Below are positions 55,687 through 64,000 of a stretch of DNA of 64,000 bases, piece after piece. Each line of letters begins with the position of its first letter. Positions within the stretch are counted from its first letter, which is position 1. The position numbers and the translations under genes were made by a program. Source of the stretch: Hymenopus coronatus (lineage: Eukaryota > Arthropoda > Insecta > Mantodea > Hymenopodidae); contig CM060886.1 of NCBI GenBank assembly GCA_030762935.1, positions 37,500,509 through 37,564,508 of the forward strand, written 5' to 3'. Below the pieces are notes generated by a model, which ran no database searches, had not been told where the DNA came from, and saw only the letters and a list, made by a program, of their open reading frames with translations.

Positions 55687-56013
55687 ATAAATATATATAC
55701 TCGTTGGGAATGATTGTGGACTCGCTAGAGAAGTCACTGTGAGATGAACCAAGCAATTACGTCTTTCTTCCGCCGAGCACAACTAGCGACAGGTTTTTGT
55801 CATAAATCCGCGATTCTTCTCTGCTTTCAGAATTATGCTTACTAAGTTTCCAACATTTTAGCATAATTTTATGTTGTCTAAAATGGGTATTGCGCTTGTT
55901 GTGTTAATGCGCATATTTCAATTATATAAAATAGGATCTGAAGCTTTCCTGGCGACGAACATATTCTAGACGTTCTCGGGCTTCAAGCTAGGTGTAGTGA
56001 TGAAGAATTATCG

Positions 56014-56048
56014 AAGTTTCGAGAGCGTGCATCTCTCCCATCATCAGG
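56014..56048 (-). ncRNA. Hammerhead-like core, relic of an unidentified repeat
   Basis: On the minus strand the order is CTGATGA, TGG, GAGAG, a short loop, CTCTC, GAAAC. It is followed by TTCGATAATTCTTCATCAC and AGCTTGAAGCCCGAG. This parallels the 10434 repeat (CTGAAGA, stem, GAAAC, ...AATT..., AAGCCGGGC). The three extra bases beside stem II and no clear stem III argue against an active ribozyme. Confidence 0.35.
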
Positions 56049-56092
56049 ACCCCGATCATCAGATGCAAGCTCCCGAAACGTCCATGAGTGCA

Positions 56093-56240
56093 TTCCCTTA
56101 TTCGCTTCTACTTATATGGAACTAAGTAATAACATTCTGCTAGCATTTATCTTGATTAGCATTGTGTACAACGAAGAATAATCTTTTGTAGGAGGTTTGT
56201 AAAGCAGCAAGAGAGAGTCATGTGAGTGTAACACTTCAGA
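56093..56240 (-). mobile_element. H1a fragment, TCTGATGTG end
   Basis: It begins CATTCCCTTATTCGCTTCTA and ends GTGAGTGTAACACTTCAGAT. The next H1 copy starts immediately, after TTTTG. Confidence 0.82.
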
Positions 56241-56244
56241 TTTT

Positions 56245-57122
56245 GTTTACTTTCTCTATACGTGCTATGAACATAGTGTAATGCGCCCAAAAATTCGATA
56301 CCGAGATTTCACCGGAAATACATGTTTTGAGACCTCCTGATTCCAAAAAAAGCATTTTTAGAAACATTTCCGTGTGTATGTCTGTCTGTGTGTGTCCGTT
56401 TGTATGTGTGTGTCTGTGGACAGCATATCTCAAAAATGAAAAGACCGTTGAATACAAAACTTGGTATTTAAGCGTAGTATTACTCAAGGTTGCACGCGAA
56501 GATTTTTAGGAAAATTCCCCCGTCCCCAACTACTCTTTACATGAAACTTTCTTCGAAAATGTTTACTTTCTCAAAAATGACTCTTAACGATTTTGATTAA
56601 AATGTCGTACATTAAAGACATTTACCTGGCAAATAAAATATATATATACACATATTGAGTTTTCTGGGAATAGCCTCTGAAGACTGCTTTATTCTGGATG
56701 AATTTTACGGAATTTTGCACAACTGCTAAACCATAAGAGATGGACAACAACTTACCTTACAAAAAATGTAGAGCACATTAAAACACACACTTTATGCTAT
56801 ATATTTTTTTTCCGTGGAGTTGATCGTTTTTTAGATATTCCTTGTTTTTGGTTTCAGCTTTGAAAAACTTGTATTTTTCTCATACAGGAATTTGTCAATG
56901 CCTGTCCTTACAAACAAAGGAACTTCAGTCACATAGCATACCAGCTCTTGACTATCACTTTAACCTATGGTACTCCCTTATTTCACTTCTACTTACAAGG
57001 AAGCAAGTAATAAGACTATTTCTGCTAATTTTTCTGGATTAGTGAAGTAAATAGAAGCATAAACTTTTTAACAATAATTTGCTACAGAGATGTAGAGAAA
57101 GTCATGTGAATGGAACACATAA
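56245..57122 (-). mobile_element. H1b copy, head-to-tail with the H1a fragment
   Basis: It starts TTTACTTTCTCTATACGTGC, with the palindrome damaged (GCTATGAACATAGTGTAATG), and ends GTGAATGGAACACATAAAT. The GT tract is interrupted (about 56372-56413). Confidence 0.9.
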
Positions 57123-57269
57123 ATTTTTTTTTGTTTTTTTTTTCGAATTACAAAGGTTGGGGAGAATTGGATTTCCCAGTTGACCATTTTTAACGGTCTC
57201 TATTCAAATAAACAAATGCCGATTATACTACACATCCAAACGTCTTATCAATATTGTCGTTCGTAAACG

Positions 57270-57955
57270 TTTTACTTTCTATTCCGAGTATTACGTAAGT
57301 ATACATAGTAGCTACTGAAGGAATTGTATTCAATATAAAAATTCATTTGTGAGCTGTCCCCGGAAATGTATCTTTTGAATACCCCTGAATCCAAAAAGAA
57401 AAAACATTTTTTAGAAAAAGATCCGTGGGTGTCCATCCGTGAACAGCATTCAAAAATGAAAATCCCGTCAAATGCCTTATATTCCACACTTAATATTGAA
57501 GTTCAGCATCTGCCAAGGATACGAAACGAAGGTTCGTGACAGTGAAATGTATATCTTGAATGTTCTGTGAATGTTCTGAAATCCTCCTATTTTGGATAAC
57601 TTTTGCATAGATGGTAAACGGTTTAGAGGTAGACAAAACCTTGCTGCATAAAAAATATAGATCTTGTAGAGTTAACATTTGCAAGATGTTCCTTGTTATT
57701 GGTGTAAATTTTCTATTACTTAAAGTTTTCTCAATTATTTTTCTTTTGATTTACTCCTGGCCAGGCTTTAGCAACCAGCTTATAAAATATTTTACTATCG
57801 CTTTAACGTAGTATATCTCTAAATTTCCCTTCTACTTACAAGGAATAATTGCTAGGATTTATCTCAACTAGCTGAAGCAGATAGCAGAGTAACATTTTAT
57901 AGGAATAGTTGTTGCAGAATAGATACAGAAAGTCCTGTGAATTGAACACATTAGA
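57270..57955 (-). mobile_element. Old H1 copy
   Basis: It starts TTTTACTTTCTATTCCGAGT and ends GTGAATTGAACACATTAGAT. About 150 bp in the middle are missing (AAGGTTCGTGACAGTGAAATG joins two distant blocks). A 64-residue frame inside is shadow. Confidence 0.8.
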
Positions 57956-57998
57956 TTTATTCTCCTTTCTTGTCTCTGTGACGTTTAAAATTTATAAA

Positions 57999-58881
57999 TC
58001 TGATGTGTTACACTCACTTGACTTTCTCTAGCCGTTCTACAAACTTCGTACATAAGATTATCCTTCTTTCTGCACCTTGTTAATCGAGGTATTCAGCACA
58101 ATGTTCTTATTACTTAGTTCCTTATAAGTTGGAAGAAAATAAGGGAATCGATATTCAAATGTTTTAAAAGCTGTCGTTATGCGATTGTCTTTATAAATCG
58201 CTTCTTTTCTTGGCCAGGAGTAGAACAAAAGAAAAACGGACGCTCCCGTCTGAGAAAAGTATAAGTACTTCACAACTGAAACAAATAACAATGAATACCT
58301 CCAAAACGGTAAGCTCCATGAAAAAAATGTATATAACGTAAATTGTGTATTTTAACAAGATCTACATTTTTGTTATAGTAAGATCTTGTATATATCTTAT
58401 GGTTTATTAGTTATGCCAAATTAAGCAAAATTCATTCAGAATAAACAGGTCTTTAGAAGCTATTCCCAGAAAATTCAAGATACATATATTTTATTTGTCA
58501 GGTAAATATCTTTAATATGCGATATTTTAATCAAAATCGTAATAGCCATTTTTAAGAAAATCAAAATTTTCGAAAAAAGTTCCATGTAAAGGGTAGTTTG
58601 GGTGGAGGGATTTTTCTCAAAACCTTCGTGTCGCATCCCTGGAAGATACTGAACTTAAATACCAAGTTTAGTATTTTAGCTACTTTTCATTTTTGAGTTA
58701 TCGTGTTCACAGATACACGGACACACACACACACGGACCTTTCTCTGAAAATGCTTTTTTTGGATTCACGAGGTCCTAAAACATGTATTTCCGGTGAAAT
58801 CTCGACATCGAATTTTTGGGTGGAATGCAATACTTCTCTATCCCTATGTACATTGTACATACGGGGCAAGAGAAAGTAAAA
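57999..58881 (+). mobile_element. H1a copy, full length
   Basis: It starts ATCTGATGTGTTACACTCAC, carries CTTGGCCAGGAGTAGAACAA, and ends TATGTACATTGTACATACGG followed by GCAAGAGAAAGTAAAA. It is very similar to the copy at 470-1370, including ACCTTGTTAATCGAGGTATT. Confidence 0.9.
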
Positions 58882-59072
58882 CTTGTGTTAAAATTACAGT
58901 GAGGTGTGGCAGTCCTTAAGCAGAAACAAAGTAGAGAACGAGGAAAATATTCTTGATATAGTATTGTTAGTAATTATGCCCTATATCTTCATGATCTATC
59001 CTCATATATAATATTTTTTGTTACAAATTGTGTACTTAGTTGTAATCATTTGAAAAATTGCAGTGGAACCTT

Positions 59073-59372
59073 TCAAGCGTTAAGTAGGTACCTATTTTTG
59101 CTTGCCTCTGGCTGTGAATATCCGATTATTGCCTGAAGTGTGTGTTTCCCATCATATTCGCATGTCATTAATCCTCTTGGGCCTGCTAGAGCAAACTCAA
59201 TAATGTCCTGACAACAAACATGGTAGAAACGTTCTTCAGTAAACGAATACGCTGATGGATACCAAAACACCGTGTAAGCACGAGGTCTATGTTTGCAAGC
59301 TAATTCAGTAATCACTTTAATGCCGCATCGATCAATTAATTGCGTTTTATCATAGTTGCATGTTCTCAGTTT
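59073..59372 (-). CDS. Unidentified open frame, possible terminal exon
   Basis: Exactly 100 codons including the stop are open on the minus strand, starting right after an acceptor-like GTGACTTCAG (59373-59382). The translation reads KLRTCNYDKTQLIDRCGIKV, then ITELACKHRPRAYTVFWYPS, and later CCQDIIEFALAGPRGLMTCE. It is rich in Cys and aromatic residues, unlike the low-complexity frames elsewhere. No ATG is needed if it is an internal or last exon. I do not recognise the family, and there is no upstream exon evidence in the window. It lies outside assigned repeats (58882-59500). Confidence 0.35.
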   Translation of the reverse strand, partial: KLRTCNYDKTQLIDRCGIKVITELACKHRPRAYTVFWYPSAYSFTEERFYHVCCQDIIEFALAGPRGLMTCEYDGKHTLQAIIGYSQPEASKNRYLLNA

Positions 59373-59500
59373 CTGAAGTCACACCTTGAAACCTTGAGCT
59401 CATGAAGCAAGGTTTATTACGAGTCCATAATAATAAAGTACTGAATTAGTAAATTACAACCTGATGTTCCAATCGGAAGTGCGCCATATTCCTTGGCATT

Positions 59501-59667
59501 TTTTACTTTCTCTACACGTACTATGTACATAGTGTGTAGAGAAGAAGGTATTGTAATGCACCCAAAAATTCGACACGGAGATTTCACCGGAAATACATGT
59601 TTTGACCCCCGAATCCAGAAAAAGTATTTTTAGAAAAATGTCAATGTGTGTGTCTGTCTGCATGTGT

Positions 59668-59701
<34 letters not shown>

Positions 59702-60650
59702 CTGCGTCTGATACTGTGGACAGCATTGCTCAAAAAAGGAAATGACCGTTAAATGCCAAACTCGGTATTTAAGTTTGCTATCTTCCTAGGATGTGACACG
59801 AAGATTTTCAAGAAAATCCCCCTACCCCCAACTACTCTTTACATGTAACTTTTTTCGAAAATTTTGATTTTCTCTATAAAACCGCTCTAACGATTTTGAT
59901 TAAAATATCATATATTAAAATTATTTACCTGCCAAATAAAATGTGTACCTTGGATTTTTTGGGAATAACTCCCAAGAATTTTACGGAATTTTGTATAACT
60001 GCTAAACCGTAGGAGAGGGACAGGATCTTAACATACAAAAAATGTAGAGCACGTAAAACACACAATTTATGTTATATACATTTTATTCGTGGAGTTGATC
60101 GTTTTTGAGATATTCCTTGTTTTTAGTTTCAGTTTTGAAGAACTTATACTTTTCTCATGCAGGAATTTGTCAACTCCTGTCCATAAAAACAAAAGAACTT
60201 CAGTCACATAGCAACTAGCTTTTGACTAATACTTTAGCTTATGCTACTCCTATGCAAGTAATAAGACTACTGCTGCTAACTTTTTTCTCGATTAGCAAAG
60301 TAAATAGAAGCATACGCTATTTAACAATAATTTGTTGACTGCCTACGTGGTCGAGTGGCCAGCGAGGTCCCGGGTTCGATTCCCGGCTGAGGCGGGTAAT
60401 TTTTCTTGGACCAGATTTTTTCCCTATCCCCCACAGAGTCTGGAAGTATGAATGTGAGAGTGAATGTGCGTGTGTATTAGTAATATAATAGTGATTAACC
60501 TAATGTTCTAACCTACAGTAATACGAGTTGTTTCACAAGTCAAAGTCATATATATATTTATGACCATGTGAAGTGAATGAAACAATTAAAAATAAATAAA
60601 TAATTTGTTGCAGAGATGTAGAAAAAGTCATGTGAATGGAACACATCAGA
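59501..60650 (-). mobile_element. H1b copy split by SINE-B
   Basis: The left part (59501-60337) starts TTTTACTTTCTCTACACGTA with an intact palindrome. Its GT tract is at 59645-59702. The right part (60599-60650) reads AATAATTTGTTGCAGAGATG to GAATGGAACACATCAGA. The SINE between them is flanked by a 12-bp duplication. Confidence 0.92.
60338..60598 (+). mobile_element. SINE-B with exact ends
   Basis: The 261-bp copy starts ACTGCCTACGTGGTCGAGTG, B-box GTCCCGGGTTCGATTCCCGG, and ends GAAACAATTAAAAATAAATA. AATAATTTGTTG lies on both sides (60326-60337 and 60599-60610). It shares the ~22-bp head deletion seen in the copy at 208. Confidence 0.94.
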
Positions 60651-60670
60651 ATTTTTATAGAATAACATAC

Positions 60671-61190
60671 TGTATTCAAAATGTTCCCGGAAACAAGTTA
60701 CCATAACGAAATCTACACATTTCCTTCAAAACAGCCCTTCCACAGTGACACACTTCTGCCATCGCGTATAGACTGGAATCACTCCTGGAAGCCGTTTTGA
60801 GACATGTGTCGTAGTGCCCTTGTCGCATATACAGTAATTTCTTCAGCGTTGGAAAATCTTGACTGAAACGTTTATGCCATTCATACGCTTGAGTTTTCTT
60901 CATCGCTGCTTCACCATAAGCTTCTTCCATCATTCTCCATGTCTCTTAGGGAGATTTGTTTAATAAAACACAAAACTTTATGTTCGAACGTTGCTCCGTT
61001 GTCGACATTATCAAATGCAATAAACGAACTTACTTACACAACACAAACTAGTTGCCAAGAAAATACAACAATCTTTAGCAATGAAAATTGAAATGAAGTG
61101 TCGTCATGAAGATTGGCAACAATTAAAAAAATCCTTTACTTTCGTAAACCTTAAAGATAAAATATTCCATTCAGGAAACTTTTTGAATCT
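60671..61190 (-). mobile_element. Internally deleted mariner
   Basis: The ends match in inverted orientation: ATTCAAAATGTTCCCGGAAA at the left (60674 on) and, in complement, ATTCAAAAAGTTTCCTGAAT at the right (to 61188). Between them is a fused transposase remnant. The N-terminus (about 61008 to 60870) reads MSTTEQRSNIKFCVLLNKSP, a stop, then ETWRMMEEAYGEAAMKKTQA and YEWHKRF, the mariner paired-like helix-turn-helix. The C-terminus (about 60800-60690) is in scattered frames: NGFQE, FQSIRDG and KGCFEGNV. The catalytic core is missing, leaving a ~520-bp non-autonomous copy. Confidence 0.82.
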
Positions 61191-61192
61191 AG

Positions 61193-62986
61193 GAATATTA
61201 TATTTTGAATATGTTCAAGGTGAGCTGATTACATAGCCGTTACTTAATAGCTAACTTTTTGTTGTATAGGTACATAACTAAGCGCTACTTCCTAGATCTT
61301 TATGTATATAAATATAAAAATGGATCTTGGGTAAACACACAAGCTCGATTAACCACACGCTAAAATATGTTTCAAGCCCACAAAAGAACAGATTTGTAAA
61401 TTTAGAATTAATAAACTTCCAATCGATATGACGGAAAAATTCATAGAACTCAGCGAGCTGACTTCTCACCCGCATAGAATCCTGTGAAATAAAATAAAAA
61501 GGGATACAAGAATGAAGTTCCAAAATGGACTGCTGTGCCAGTTTTGTTGTATGTATGTGAAGATTGAGAGTAGAATACATAGGTTGTGGAAGGAAAATAT
61601 TCAGAAAAACTAAATAATGTACATCAAATAAATAATATAAGAACCGAGTTTGCTGTAAATAGTTTAAACGAAGAAATATAACACTATAGGAAAAAGTATA
61701 TCATGTAGAGTGAATGAATAATTAGACACTTCCAAAACTGCCATTAAATTATAAACCTACTGGAAAACAAGATTTAGGCAGGTCGAAAGAGATGTGAAGC
61801 CATACTATGAAAACGGAACAGATGAGTCTAAACCACGGAGTGTGAAATGAAGAAGTAGTTGCACATGTCAAACATAATAAATCCCTCGAACATTTTGGTG
61901 TAAGCTGCACAAAATTTTTTGATATTTTAAGATTACAGTTTAATTCTGTTAAATGTAATAATTATAGATTATGGTCAGCAATTTAGTAAAAGTAATAAAA
62001 TTACATTATTTATCCTATCACGATTATCCTTTGTTTTCTATATTCATCTTGTTGTTCATGAACTTGTCTTACTAAATATGAAATAAGTAACTAAATATCG
62101 AAATGTTGTCAAATGTTTTATTTTCTATTCTTGGACATATATGCCGTTTTTCATGTTGAGCCATTTTATTAAATTATGTAATTGCACTAATTTGTATAAC
62201 TAAACAAATAGTGGTCCTTACTGTTGTTTATTGTTGCTAAATCATCGGTTTAAGAATGCTCCTTGTACTTCGTTTAGGCTGAATTCCAGATTTAACTTCT
62301 TGGTAATTTAACTAGCCTCACATTACAGACTAGTACTTTTAATTGAAGGCAAATTTATATTTGTGAACTTCACAATTTGGATTATTTGTTATCATTCATT
62401 GTTCACAAACCCGGCACTCGACACATTTCATTTCAAACGAACATGGCAAACGCTACTGGATTCTTGTTAGCTGGCGGATATTTGCTATTTTGTTTTTATT
62501 GCAGCCTCACGTATCATTGTAGCATACTACTCTTTTACTTTTTATTGTTCTGAAAATCATAAGGAAATGACCCATTGATTATGTACCATTGCATTATTAT
62601 ATCGGAAATAAAAATGTTGTAATTGATTTGTTTAAGCCTGGACGCAATCACATTAAGAGTGTTAAATCATTTTGTAATTCCAGTAATATTTTACCTATGG
62701 TTAAGATGGACGTACGCATATAGTTCAGTAGCATTCCTCTGCGTCAAGTGACTTACAGCGCATAGAGGGAAAATGAAAGAGACGGCGTATTATCCTTGCA
62801 AAGAGACCTGAGCAGTCAAGTTGGGAGAAAGAGGGGGAGACTGGGAGCGATGGTCATTGGTATATAGACACACGAAGATACACAACTCCACCTGTGTGTG
62901 TGTGTGTGTCTTCGTACACACCTCCACCTTCCCCTATGAAGCGGAGTTCCCGAAAGCTCTGTATTATCTCCTACCTTGTTTTGCCT
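61193..62986. other. No feature seen
   Basis: This is a long AT-rich stretch. Only a 23-bp scrap of SINE-B tRNA region (CAGCGAGCTGACTTCTCACC, about 61451) and a short GT run at 62895-62910 are recognisable. The minus-strand frame 61278-61580 crosses that scrap and is not credible. Confidence 0.5.
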
Positions 62987-64000
62987 CTTTATGGCAGAGT
63001 TCCCTACAATGCAGGGCGTCAACATGGAACATACGCAGTGCCTTCAACCCCATACAGAGACACCTCCGTCTCGTCCAGGACTGGTGCAGATAGTGGGGGA
63101 TGTCCGTTAACCCGGGCAAAAGTCATGCTGTTCTGTTCTCCAGAAAACGCCCCGCAATAAGCCAGATACCCAAATTCTGCTATCAGGGCCAGAGTTTAGA
63201 GTGGGGAAATTCCATCAAATACCTGGGCGTTCCTCTTAATGAGGGCCTAACCTTTCGTGAACACGTGCGGGGAACGTCGTCAGAGCGAAGGAGGCAGCAG
63301 CCTCCCTTTACCCTGTACTGGCCTCCCAGATGCCGGTTCACTTAAAGTTACGTCTTTTAAAGGCGTTTGTAATCCCTCCTGATGCTCTACGCCTGCGAAG
63401 TGTGGGATATAGCAGCAGACTCCTGGCTCCTCTGGTTACAGCGGGTACAGAATAGAGGTCTCCGGTCCATATATTCTGTATGTCGACGTTTCCCTTTGAA
63501 GCTACTACATGAAGCTTCGGCCCTCCCATATGTGGAAGATGTCATTAGGCGCCGGGCTCAGAAATTCTACGCCAGATTGGGCGAGCATGAGAACGCACTT
63601 GTCAGATCACTGGAGGAGTACTTACCCACTGATCGCCGTAAGAGGCGGTTCCGGGTTCCCCGCATGGCTTGTGGGCACCCGGTAACAACGGCTTTAAACC
63701 AGCCAACAGCGTAATAGCACTCCCCCCTCCCATTGGAAGTGGTTCATCAAAATTAAATAACATAATAACTTAAAAATAAACACCAGCGGAGCAGAGAAAA
63801 GGATGCTCCTGAAAAAATGCAAACGCTCGAGGAGCCTATTAGCGCTACCTCCTTACCGACAACAACCGAAATCTCAAAATTAAGCCTCAACCTTCACCTC
63901 ATTCCTGTGGTTAAACCCTTACCAGGGTAGGTACACAGCAACAACACCTAGGCTCATCACCAGCCTACCAGACTCGCACGTACGCACTCCATTTCCTTCA
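62987..64000 (+). pseudogene. Jockey-type LINE reverse transcriptase end, broken, continuing past the window edge
   Basis: Starting near SSLQCRASTWNIRSAFNPIQ, it reads RHLRLVQDWC, a TAG stop (63091), GMSVNPGKSHAVLFSRKRP, and NSIKYLGVPLNEGLTFREHV. These are the thumb-side blocks after the catalytic YxDD, which is not in the window's copy. Two compensating frameshifts lie between about 63270 and 63380; between them KAFVIPP is readable in another frame. It resumes MLYACEVWDIAADSWLLWLQ and ends GHPVTTALNQPTA (63714). The 3' UTR matches the copy at 4099-4790. Confidence 0.88.

Noticed and set aside
470..60650. H1 as a standard cut-and-paste transposon with terminal inverted repeats
   Set aside because: The ends differ beyond the subterminal ~11 bp, and nested copies show no target duplication.

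Overview
This window is repeat-dense, AT-rich animal DNA with no recognisable host gene. It looks like an insect genome. The evidence is several families of tRNA-derived SINEs, jockey-type LINE ends, mariner and PIF/Harbinger transposase relics, many dinucleotide microsatellites, and no bacterial-style gene packing. A cockroach- or termite-like insect is my impression only; nothing in the sequence proves it.

One repeat family dominates. I call it H1. I can place about 39 copies or fragments of it, covering roughly 27-28 kb (over 40% of the window) by my coordinates. A full copy is about 0.83-0.9 kb. One end reads TCTGATGTG...ACATGACTTTCTCTA. The other end carries a ~36-bp palindrome around CTATGTACATAG, followed by AGAAAGTAAAA. 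The two ends share an inverted subterminal motif (ACTTTCTCTA / TAGAGAAAGT), and the interior holds a variable (GT)n or (GA)n tract. Copies land in T-rich sites without a visible target duplication. This layout resembles the non-autonomous Helentron-associated elements (HINE/DINE-1 type) of insects, but that assignment is inference. I give H1 strand as + when the copy reads TCTGATGTG first and the palindrome last. Two subfamilies differ in the middle: H1a (with CCAGGAGTAGAACAAAAG) and H1b (with GGAACTTCAGTCACATAGCA).

Layout: 0.2-1.4 kb is a SINE followed by H1a. At 1.8-3.4 kb a mariner-like transposon sits inside a SINE. At 4.1-4.8 kb is a LINE 3' end with an expanded (CAA)n(CCA)n tract. At 5.3-9.7 kb are H1 copies and a Harbinger transposase relic. 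At 10.4 kb is a fold-back with a hammerhead-like core. At 11-15.5 kb is a near-continuous H1 cluster, partly head-to-tail. At 15.6-18.7 kb are SINEs, a LINE relic and repeat family J. At 19-25 kb are H1 copies, one nested in another. At 25.7-26.2 kb is a SINE within a SINE. At 26.2-31.5 kb is the least repetitive part, with a MITE flanked by TTAA. At 31.5-40.3 kb are H1 copies with two nested insertions, more SINEs and a second TTAA MITE. At 41.1 kb is a degraded THAP-like exon. At 41.4-42.2 kb is a long CCYA-type tandem tract. At 43-52 kb are H1 and SINEs inserted in each other, and at 45.9 kb an 11-unit 38-bp satellite. At 53-60.7 kb are more H1 copies and one unassigned open exon. At 60.7-61.2 kb is an internally deleted mariner. 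At 63-64 kb is a second copy of the 4.1-kb LINE.

Nothing here works together as a pathway. The value of the window is as a record of repeat turnover, where nested insertions and target duplications fix element ends and relative ages.
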